Shown here piece after piece: positions 57,492 to 64,000 of a DNA stretch of 64,000 nt; positions within the stretch are counted from its first letter, which is position 1; every line of letters starts with the position of its first letter. Position numbers and translations under genes: made by a program. This DNA is from Rhizobium sp. AC27/96 (lineage in GTDB: Bacteria > Pseudomonadota > Alphaproteobacteria > Rhizobiales > Rhizobiaceae), in NCBI RefSeq assembly GCF_001692325.1, contig NZ_LXKN01000001.1:806001-870000 (forward strand), read 5' to 3'. The notes beneath the pieces were generated by a model, which made no database searches, was not told the DNA's origin, and saw only the letters and a program-made list of their open reading frames with translations.

Positions 57492-58211
57492 TTACGAGGC
57501 GATGCGCGGATCAAAACCTTCAAAGGTCATCTGGTCTGCATTGGCAAATGTATGTTTGCGGGCCGCTTCGTCGCGCACGGTCCAGGTGATGACCGGAATG
57601 CCGCGCTGGCGCTGCGCCGTGATGAAGGGGTTCGGCAGATGGCCATAGAAGTACGAGATGAAGTCTAGCCCAAGCTGCATGGCTTCGTCATGCTGAAAAA
57701 ACGTCTCAGGCTTGTTTCCTTCTGCCGTAAGCCCGACCGGGTAGGGTGCTTGCAGCGACTTGAGGTCCTTGAGCAGCCAATGGTCGAAGCTCATCAGGGC
57801 CACATGGCCCTTATAGTCTTCCAGCACCTCGAGCACGGATTCGGCAAAGCCTTCGTCATCGCCTTCGCGGCCCTTGAGCTCCAGCACCAGCGGAACCTTG
57901 CCGTCGCAGAGCTGCAGGAGCTGCTTCAAGGTCGGGATCTTGTCCTTGGTGCCGCCGATCGAGAGCAGGCCGAGTTCGGCCGAAGTGCGCTCGCGCAACT
58001 CACCGGGAAGATTGCAGACGCGCTGCAGATCGTCGTCATGGAAAACGACGGGCACGCTGTCGGAGGCATAATGCAGGTCGCATTCGATGGCAAAGCCAGC
58101 ATCGATGGCGCGGCTGAAGGCCGAGAGCGTATTCTCCCAGACTTCCTTGTTCATGTCGTGATAGCCGCGATGGGCGACGGGACGTTCGGTCAGCCAGGCA
58201 AGCTTGCTCAT
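57492..58211 (-). CDS. Glycerophosphodiester phosphodiesterase family protein
   Basis: A 239-residue UgpQ-like GDPD. The active-site elements are AHRGYHDMNKEVWENTLSAF (HRG and ENT) and FAIECDLHYASDSVPVVFHDDDLQRV, where Glu, Asp and His bind metal. It hydrolyses glycerophosphodiesters to glycerol-3-phosphate. There is no signal peptide, so it is cytoplasmic. ATG 58211 shares one base with the ridA stop (TGATG), so the two are translationally coupled. Confidence 0.92.
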   Translation of the reverse strand: MSKLAWLTERPVAHRGYHDMNKEVWENTLSAFSRAIDAGFAIECDLHYASDSVPVVFHDDDLQRVCNLPGELRERTSAELGLLSIGGTKDKIPTLKQLLQLCDGKVPLVLELKGREGDDEGFAESVLEVLEDYKGHVALMSFDHWLLKDLKSLQAPYPVGLTAEGNKPETFFQHDEAMQLGLDFISYFYGHLPNPFITAQRQRGIPVITWTVRDEAARKHTFANADQMTFEGFDPRIAS

Positions 58212-58678
58212 CAGGCGATTTCCAGGATGGCATCGATTTCGACGGCGGCATTGAGCGGCAGGGCAGCCATGCCGACGGCGGCGCGGGCATGCTTGCCAGC
58301 TTCGCCCAATACATTTGCCAGAAGATTGGAGGCGCCGTTGATCACAAGGTGTTGTTCGACGAAATCCGGTGTCGAGGCGACAAAGCCATTCAGCTTGATC
58401 AGGCGCTTGATGCGGCCGAGATCGCCGCCCAGGGCCGCCTTCGCCTGCGCCAGAATGTTGATGGCGCAAAGCTCGGCGGCGCGCTGGCCGCCGGCAACGT
58501 CGACGTCCTTGCCGAGATGGCCTGTTACGTTGACCTTGCCGTTCTCGATGGGCAATTGCCCCGACAGATAGAGAAGATTGCCGCTGATGACATAGGGAAC
58601 GTAGTTGGCGGCCGGTGCAGCGGCCTGCGGCAGAACGATCCCGAGTTCCTTCAGACGATCCTCTATAGCGTCGGACAT
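58211..58678 (-). CDS. RidA family protein
   Basis: A 155-residue RidA/YjgF-fold protein of the longer (150-residue) subgroup: YVPYVISGNLLYLSGQLPIENGKV and AAVGMAALPLNAAVEIDAILEI. The enamine/imine deaminase Arg of true RidA is not preserved in this C-terminal motif (AAVGMAALPL), as in other long-form members, so its activity may differ. ATG 58678 is preferred over 58684 because GGGAG then has proper spacing. Coupled with the GDPD gene downstream. Confidence 0.88.
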   Translation of the reverse strand: MSDAIEDRLKELGIVLPQAAAPAANYVPYVISGNLLYLSGQLPIENGKVNVTGHLGKDVDVAGGQRAAELCAINILAQAKAALGGDLGRIKRLIKLNGFVASTPDFVEQHLVINGASNLLANVLGEAGKHARAAVGMAALPLNAAVEIDAILEIA

Positions 58679-58813
58679 TTTCATCTCCCGTTTTGTTGTA
58701 AAACCTTCAAAAATCCGGCATCAAGGCTAAGTTCCGCCAATTCGGACTGGCAGCCTCGTTTTAGCCGAAAGCGTTCTTATAACATCGCGTGCGAGTCCAA
58801 CAGGAGATAATGA

Positions 58814-59641
58814 ATGTTCCGCTCGAGTATTGCTGCCACCGTCGTTTCGGGGCTGGGCATTCTTTCACTGGGGACGCCAGCCGCCCAGGCGGCAGGTCCA
58901 AGTGGACTTATCGCGCATCGCGCCGTCTACGATCTGGAACTGAAGGACGCCACCGACCGCTCCGGCATCGCCGGAATGTTCGGTCGCATGGTCTATGAAT
59001 TCGAAGGCTCAGATTGCGCCGGATTCACCACGAATTTCCGTTTCGTCACACAGATCGACACGGGCGATTCCACGCGTGTCAGCGACCAGCAGACAAAGAC
59101 CTTCGAGGATCTGGCCAAGCGGGTGTTCCGCTTCGAAACCAAGTCATACACCGATAGCCAGCTCGACAAGGATGTGCGCGGCGCCGCAACCGACGATCAA
59201 AAGGGCATCAAAGTCGATCTGACGCAGCCGCACAGCAAGCAGGTCGAGCTCATCCAGAGCCGGTTTCCGACGGAACACATGCTCGACATCATTCAGAATG
59301 CGAAGATCGGCAAGAAATTCTTCGAAGCTCAGGTTTTTGACGGTTCCGACGATGGCGACAAGCCGTTGATCGCCACCACGGTCGTCGGCAAGCAGGAGAC
59401 GCCCGCCAAGGATGATCCCGATGCCGACAAGGCCGGCGCCTTTGCCAAGACGGCTTTCTGGCCGGTCACCGTCGCCTATTTCAATGAGAAATCCACGGGC
59501 GACGCCATGCCGGTCTACCGCATGTCGTTCAAGCTCTACGAGAATGGCATCACGCGCGATCTCACCATGGATTATGGCGACTTCGTCCTGACTGGCAAGC
59601 TGACTAAGCTCGAAGTTCTCGATAACAAGGCTTGCCAATAG
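58814..59641 (+). CDS. eipB: Cell envelope integrity protein EipB (DUF1849)
   Basis: A 275-residue periplasmic protein with a signal peptide (ATVVSGLGILSLGTPAAQA-A) and the EipB/DUF1849 fold: GLIAHRAVYDLELKD, RMVYEFEGSDCAGF and MDYGDFVLTGKLTKLEVLDNKACQ. The Cys in SDCAGF and the C-terminal Cys form the conserved disulfide seen in Brucella EipB, which maintains envelope integrity. Start ATG 58814. It precedes the TelA operon by 215 bp. Confidence 0.93.
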   Translation: MFRSSIAATVVSGLGILSLGTPAAQAAGPSGLIAHRAVYDLELKDATDRSGIAGMFGRMVYEFEGSDCAGFTTNFRFVTQIDTGDSTRVSDQQTKTFEDLAKRVFRFETKSYTDSQLDKDVRGAATDDQKGIKVDLTQPHSKQVELIQSRFPTEHMLDIIQNAKIGKKFFEAQVFDGSDDGDKPLIATTVVGKQETPAKDDPDADKAGAFAKTAFWPVTVAYFNEKSTGDAMPVYRMSFKLYENGITRDLTMDYGDFVLTGKLTKLEVLDNKACQ

Positions 59642-59856
59642 CTACCGAGCGATAGCGCGCAAGCTGCAAGGTTCCCGTCATAAAACTGTGATCCAAGTTT
59701 CACTATTGTGTGAAACGATCGGCACGCTTGGGTGAGTCTAACCGCTTCCCATAACGATCTGGAATTGTGGTGGGGCGCGCGGGGAAATGATCGTCTTGGG
59801 GACGATTGATGATTTTTGCGGTCGGCTCCGTTTTTATGGACGAGAAAGCCTGACCT

Positions 59857-60936
59857 ATGAGCAATACCGATATCGCCGCCGGTTCCAATGAGACCCTGCC
59901 TGTGGTCGCTGCCGATCCGGCTGAAATCGCCCGCATCGGCGATGCCATCGACATAACCGACCGTGCCGGTATTTCCGTCTATGGCGACCGCGCCCAGCAA
60001 TCCGTGTCGGATTATTCGGACCGGATTCTGCGCGAAGTCCGAAACCGCGATCTCGGTGAAGTCGGCAAGCTGCTCACCGATATCATCGTCAAATCGAAGA
60101 AGCTCGATCCCGCGTCCCTGAAGGACGAGGGCTTCCTGTCGCGGATGTTCTCCTCCTTCCGGGCGAGGGTTGAGCGTTTCAAGGAGCAGTTCGAGGATGT
60201 GGCGGGCCAGATCGATCGCATCGGGCTGGAGCTTGATCGCCACAAGGATATTCTGCGTCGCGATATCGCCCTTCTCGACGACCTGCACGAGGAGACCAAG
60301 CAGTCCATCCTGCAGCTCGATGCCTATGTGCAGGCCGGCAAGAGTTTCACCGAGCGCTTTCGCGTAACGGAGCTTCCAAGGCTCAAGAGTGCCGCCGATG
60401 CGGCTTCGGCCAATGCCGGAGGCGGCATGCTGGAGGCGCAGGTCTATCAGGACAGCGTGCAGGCTCTGGATCGCTTGGAAAAGCGGGTTTTCTACCTACA
60501 GCAGGCTCGCCAGCTCGGTATCCAGCAATTGCCGCAGATCCGTATCGTCCAGGCGGGCGACGAGACGCTGATCGAGAATCTGCAAGCGACCTCGGCGCTG
60601 ACGGTGCCGGCCTGGAAGCAGAAGATGGTGATCCTGCTCGGCCTGACCCAGCAGAAATCGGCGCTCGAATTGCAGAAGACGGTAACGGACGCCACCAACG
60701 ACATGATCCGAGAGGCATCGAAAATGATGAAGGATCAGGCGATTGCCATAGAACAGCAATCGCAGCGCGGTATCGTCGATATCGATACGCTTGCCGCTGC
60801 CAACCGTGACCTGATCGATACGATCGGTGGCGTGCTGAAGGTGCAGGAGGATGGCCGCGCCAAGCGGGCCGAGGCTGAGCAGCGGATGCAAAAAATGACC
60901 ATTGAGCTCAAGAAAGCAATGATCGAGGCGCGGTAA
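59857..60936 (+). CDS. telA: TelA family protein (toxic anion resistance)
   Basis: A 359-residue soluble, mostly helical TelA-domain protein with long coiled-coil-like stretches: DYSDRILREVRNRDLGEVGKLLTDII, LDRHKDILRRDIALLDDLHEETKQSI and ALTVPAWKQKMVILLGLTQQ. TelA was named for tellurite resistance, but in other bacteria it belongs to Ter/XpaC stress modules, possibly acting at the membrane on envelope-stress signals. ATG 59857 follows GACCT-rich leader sequence. It is the first gene of a tight run: the next start is 5 bp past its stop. Confidence 0.88.
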   Translation: MSNTDIAAGSNETLPVVAADPAEIARIGDAIDITDRAGISVYGDRAQQSVSDYSDRILREVRNRDLGEVGKLLTDIIVKSKKLDPASLKDEGFLSRMFSSFRARVERFKEQFEDVAGQIDRIGLELDRHKDILRRDIALLDDLHEETKQSILQLDAYVQAGKSFTERFRVTELPRLKSAADAASANAGGGMLEAQVYQDSVQALDRLEKRVFYLQQARQLGIQQLPQIRIVQAGDETLIENLQATSALTVPAWKQKMVILLGLTQQKSALELQKTVTDATNDMIREASKMMKDQAIAIEQQSQRGIVDIDTLAAANRDLIDTIGGVLKVQEDGRAKRAEAEQRMQKMTIELKKAMIEAR

Positions 60937-60941
60937 TTCGC

Positions 60942-62516
60942 ATGATAAACCGCACATTCGTCACCGGGCTGATACTGGCTGCGGCTCTCGCGCTCAGCGG
61001 CTGCAATGTCGGTGGGGAGGGTCCGAAATTCTCGATCGTTTCCGGCTCGGAAAACACCGTCATCCAGCCAATCGTCGAAGAATTCTGCAAGGAGAAGAGA
61101 GCGGCCTGCAGCTTCTCCTATGAGGGCACGCTGGATATCGGGCTTGCTCTCCAGAGTGAGCAGGGTGTCGAGCAGGACGCCGTCTGGCCGGCCTCAAGCG
61201 TTTGGGTCGATATGTTCGACGTCAAGCGCCGGGTGAAATCGCTGACCTCGGTCGCGCAGATGCCGGTCATTCTCGGCGTGCGCAAATCCAAGGCCCAGGC
61301 GCTCGGCTGGGTCGGCAAGCCGGTCTACATGCGGGACATATTGGCGGCGGTGAAGAGCGGCTCGCTGAAGTTTCTCATGACATCGGCGACGCAGTCCAAT
61401 TCCGGCGCCAGCGCCTATCTCGGCATGCTGTCGACCGCGCTCGGCAATAAACCCGTCATCGAGCCCGGCGATCTCGATAAGCCGGATGTCCAGAATGCGG
61501 TTCGGTCTTTGCTCGCCGGTGTCGAACGTTCCTCTGGTTCCTCCGGCTGGCTTGCCGATCTCTATATGGATCAGGCCTCGAAGGGCACGCTCTATGACGC
61601 CATGTGGAATTACGAAGCTGTCCTCAAGGAAACCAACGACAAGCTCGCGGGCATGGGCAAGGAGCCGCTTTATGCGATCTATCCGGCCGATGGCGTCGTG
61701 GTTGCCGATTCTCCCATCGGTTTCGTCGATCATGGACGCGGGCAAGAGGTTGAGACCTTCTTCAACCAGCTCGTCGAGTATCTGCGATCCGCGCCGGTGC
61801 AGAAGCGCATTGCCGATACCGGCCGCCGCATTCCGCTCGCCGATGTTACGGCCAAGCCGGACCCGTCATGGAATTTCGATCCGACACGGCTGGTGACGGC
61901 GATTCGCATGCCGGAGCCCGCTGTGATCCGCCAGGCGCTTGATCTCTATCAGGTGGCCTTGCGCAAGCCGTCGTTGACGGCTCTTTGCCTCGATTTCTCG
62001 GGGTCGATGGAGGGGCAGGGCGAAAATCAGCTCCAGGCGGCCATGCGATTCCTGTTCAATCCGGATGAGACCGGCAAGGTATTGGCGCAATGGACCCCGG
62101 CCGATCGCATCATGGTCATTCCCTTCGACGCCAATGTGCGCGGCACCTTCGAGGGTACGGGAAATCCGGCTCAGCAGAAGAACCTTGTCGACAAGGTATC
62201 GCGCCAGCGCGCCGGCGGCGGTACGGATATGTATGCCTGCGCGAGCAGGGCGCTTGACTGGATGAAGAGCACGCGGGATCTGTCGTCCTACCTGCCGGCG
62301 ATCGTCATCATGACCGATGGAAAATCCGACGATGCCAATCGCGATTTCATGAGCCGATGGGCATCGGTCAGTCCGCATGTCCCGGTGTTCGGCATCACCT
62401 TCGGCGATGCGGACAAGCGGCAATTGGATGCCCTGGCGCAGGAAACCTCGGCACGCGTCTTCGATGGTCGCGGCGATCTGGTCAGCGCGTTCCGGGCAGT
62501 GCGCGGCTATAATTAG
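60942..62516 (+). CDS. Lipoprotein fusing a periplasmic-binding-protein domain to a VWA domain
   Basis: The 524-residue product is unusual. A lipoprotein signal (LILAAALALSGC, Cys21) leads into an SBP_bac_11-like binding domain (about 30-310) with VWPASSVWVD at 81-90 and SNSG at 152-155. A von Willebrand factor A domain (about 340-524) follows, with a complete MIDAS: D351-F-S353-G-S355, T428 in GGGTDMY, D459 in MTDG. It thus couples ligand binding to a metal-dependent protein-protein module in the periplasm. It is co-transcribed with telA (5 bp) and xpaC (7 bp). Function unknown to me. Confidence 0.88.
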   Translation: MINRTFVTGLILAAALALSGCNVGGEGPKFSIVSGSENTVIQPIVEEFCKEKRAACSFSYEGTLDIGLALQSEQGVEQDAVWPASSVWVDMFDVKRRVKSLTSVAQMPVILGVRKSKAQALGWVGKPVYMRDILAAVKSGSLKFLMTSATQSNSGASAYLGMLSTALGNKPVIEPGDLDKPDVQNAVRSLLAGVERSSGSSGWLADLYMDQASKGTLYDAMWNYEAVLKETNDKLAGMGKEPLYAIYPADGVVVADSPIGFVDHGRGQEVETFFNQLVEYLRSAPVQKRIADTGRRIPLADVTAKPDPSWNFDPTRLVTAIRMPEPAVIRQALDLYQVALRKPSLTALCLDFSGSMEGQGENQLQAAMRFLFNPDETGKVLAQWTPADRIMVIPFDANVRGTFEGTGNPAQQKNLVDKVSRQRAGGGTDMYACASRALDWMKSTRDLSSYLPAIVIMTDGKSDDANRDFMSRWASVSPHVPVFGITFGDADKRQLDALAQETSARVFDGRGDLVSAFRAVRGYN

Positions 62517-62523
62517 GACGAGA

Positions 62524-63141
62524 ATGCGCAATTGGTTCGGCAATGACTGGAATTGGATCGTGGCAGGCCTTGCCGCCGCGATCGTCATTCCCGTGCTGAG
62601 CTTCTTTGCCGGCATGCCGATATGGATCGCGGCCGCCATTGGCCTGCTCGTCTTTGTCGGCCTCATCTTCGTGCTGGCGCCACGCGGCCTTTTCGAAGGA
62701 TTGGATGCCAGGGTCATCGGCCGGGGACGGCTTGAATTCGCCCGTGATCTGCTGAACTCGGCGGCACCGGCCGCGCGCAGGCTGGAGGCTTCGGCTGCCG
62801 GGATTACCAGCAAGGACACGGCAAGGCGCGTGCGCCATCTGGCGGAGATTGCCGCCGACGTCTTTGCCAAGGTCGAGGCCAATCCGGAAAGCGCCGCCAC
62901 TGTGAGGCGGTTCTTGAGTTATTACCTCCCGCGCGCCGCCGAAGTGGCGGAAGGCTTCGCCGTGATCGAGGCGAAGCGCCAGCCCGATGCGGCGCGCTTG
63001 CAGGAGATCGGCCTGGTCCTGACCAAGCTGGAGGATGCCTTCGTCCACTATTCGGACAGCCTGGTCGATGACAGGCTCGATACGCTTGATACGGAGCTGC
63101 GGCTGATACAGGCCTCGCTCAAAGAGGATATAGGACGCTGA
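62524..63141 (+). CDS. xpaC: XpaC-like membrane protein (5-bromo-4-chloroindolyl phosphate hydrolysis family)
   Basis: A 205-residue protein with two N-terminal membrane helices (NWIVAGLAAAIVIPVLSFFAG and IAAAIGLLVFVGLIFVLA) and a helical cytoplasmic domain (LLNSAAPAARRLEASAAG... AFVHYSDSLVDDRLDTLDTELRLIQASLKED), matching XpaC. XpaC genes classically accompany telA. ATG 62524 gives MRNWFGNDWNW; the frame is open farther upstream inside the previous gene. The stop shares one base with the next start (TGATG). Confidence 0.82.
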   Translation: MRNWFGNDWNWIVAGLAAAIVIPVLSFFAGMPIWIAAAIGLLVFVGLIFVLAPRGLFEGLDARVIGRGRLEFARDLLNSAAPAARRLEASAAGITSKDTARRVRHLAEIAADVFAKVEANPESAATVRRFLSYYLPRAAEVAEGFAVIEAKRQPDAARLQEIGLVLTKLEDAFVHYSDSLVDDRLDTLDTELRLIQASLKEDIGR

Positions 63142-64000
63142 TGGCCATTTCCCGCCGCGCTTTTGGAGTAGGGCTGCTCGCTGCCGGGGTTGCAGGCACC
63201 GGCGGCTATTTCGCCGTCAAGGATCGGCCGGAGCTGCAGGGGCTGCTCGGCAACAGCACAAAGCTTTTCGGCTTTATCGGCGGCGAAAAGGAAGCATTCC
63301 TGGCCGACAGGGATGTGATCGGCGCGCTGCACAGCCATGGGCTCGAGATCAACAGCCGCGTCGCGGGCTCGGTCGAGATGGTGCGCGAACAGGCTCTGCT
63401 GTCGCAGAACCCGGCATTTCTCTGGCCGTCCTCCTCGATCATGGTCGATATCGCCCGGCAAAACGGCATCAAGATCCGTAATGACCGCGTCATCCTCAAC
63501 ACGCCTGTCATCGTCTATTCCTGGCAACCTGTCGTCGATGGGTTGATTAAGGCCGGGCTTGTCACCACGACATCGGAAGGCCAGCATCAGCTCGATCTGA
63601 AGGCGCTGCTCGATGCCGTGCTTGCAGGAACGACGTGGTCCAAGCTCGGCGTCAGCTCGCTCTATGGACAGTCCCGGATCGTTTCCACGGATCCGAACCG
63701 TTCCAATTCCGGCTTCATGTTCGCCGGCCTGGTGCTGAGCCTCTTGAGCGGCAACGTCGCGAATGCCGACGGTCTCGCGCAGTTTGGTGACAAGGCGCAG
63801 GCCATCTTCCGCAACATGGGCTTCAAGTCCTCATCATCGGGCAAGCTGTTCGAGCAGTATCTTGCCGGCGGCATTGGCGGTGAACCGATGATTGTCGGCT
63901 ATGAGAATCAGCTGGTGGAATGGATCCTCGCCGACCCGCAGCGTTGGAAAAGGGTCCAGGCCAGCAACGGCGCAAAGCCCGTGGTGCTCTATCCGCATCC
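63141..64000 (+). CDS. Twin-arginine-exported periplasmic binding protein (3' truncated by window edge)
   Basis: The visible 286 residues form a second binding protein related to that of the upstream fusion: FLWPSSSIMVD at 93-103 parallels VWPASSVWVD, and SNSG at 188-191 parallels SNSG there. The N-terminus SRRAFGVGLLAAGVAGTGG fits a twin-arginine signal, so export probably goes through Tat (tatABC is in this window) and the protein is not a lipoprotein. The gene continues past the end, and whether it also carries a VWA domain cannot be seen. Confidence 0.85.
   Translation, partial: MAISRRAFGVGLLAAGVAGTGGYFAVKDRPELQGLLGNSTKLFGFIGGEKEAFLADRDVIGALHSHGLEINSRVAGSVEMVREQALLSQNPAFLWPSSSIMVDIARQNGIKIRNDRVILNTPVIVYSWQPVVDGLIKAGLVTTTSEGQHQLDLKALLDAVLAGTTWSKLGVSSLYGQSRIVSTDPNRSNSGFMFAGLVLSLLSGNVANADGLAQFGDKAQAIFRNMGFKSSSSGKLFEQYLAGGIGGEPMIVGYENQLVEWILADPQRWKRVQASNGAKPVVLYPH

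Overview
The window reads as a core chromosomal segment of an alphaproteobacterium in the Rhizobiaceae, most likely Rhizobium sensu lato. The reasons are the gene order nagZ-scpA-scpB-tatABC-serS-surE-pcm-nlpD, a fused secDF, the general amino-acid ABC transporter aapJQMP, class I PHA synthase plus a phasin, EipB and DUF1127 genes, and an anti-Shine-Dalgarno sRNA that looks like the rhizobial alpha-r14 (NfeR1) family. Coding density is high and GC is high nearly throughout. I see no insertion sequence, prophage, CRISPR array or integrase.

Layout. 1-8.7 kb: cell-wall recycling (nagZ tail), chromosome condensation (scpAB), Tat export (tatABC), serS, stress repair (surE, pcm) and an NlpD-type divisome lipoprotein. 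8.7-16.1 kb: a DUF815 ATPase, yajC-secDF with two genes homologous to mitochondrial complex I assembly factors (NDUFAF3-like, NDUFAF6-like), a membrane-anchored unknown and trmFO. 16.2-19.4 kb: two tandem DUF1127 mini-genes, a three-hairpin sRNA, and a DUF2157/GDYXXLXY membrane pair. 19.5-24.5 kb: tRNA-Leu, trigger factor, a HAD phosphatase, soluble transhydrogenase and a membrane-anchored Cys-type phosphatase. 24.7-34.3 kb: the phaC-sfsA-map-radC run, a lipoprotein, an aminotransferase, hom and recJ. 34.4-39.7 kb: a CPCC protein, three tRNA-Glu genes each with its own promoter, a lipoprotein, gloA, a double cold-shock protein, DUF192, tRNA-Pro, the NDUFS4-like complex I subunit and tRNA-Arg. 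39.8-52.5 kb: LysE exporter with divergent Lrp regulator, aapJQMP, metC, a flavin monooxygenase, the NDUFS6-like zinc protein, an alpha/beta hydrolase, an enoyl-CoA hydratase, cysE, DUF3126 and phasin. 52.7-58.7 kb: clpS-clpA, HIT, FemAB-like acyltransferase, GDPD and RidA. 58.8-64 kb: eipB, then the most unusual block.

The block of greatest interest is 59857-64000 (running off the end): telA, a lipoprotein fusing a periplasmic-binding-protein domain to a VWA domain with a complete MIDAS, xpaC, and a second binding protein with a twin-arginine signal. The genes are packed with 5-7 bp gaps or a 1-bp overlap. The two binding proteins share W-P-x-S-S and S-N-S-G motifs, so they look like a paralogous pair. 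This resembles a TelA/XpaC (Ter-related) envelope stress system with its own ligand sensors; its function is not known to me.

A second theme is respiratory complex I. Four separated loci encode homologues of eukaryotic complex I accessory or assembly proteins (NDUFAF3-, NDUFAF6-, NDUFS4- and NDUFS6-like), two of them directly behind secDF. All functional statements are from reading motifs and gene order; no database search was run.
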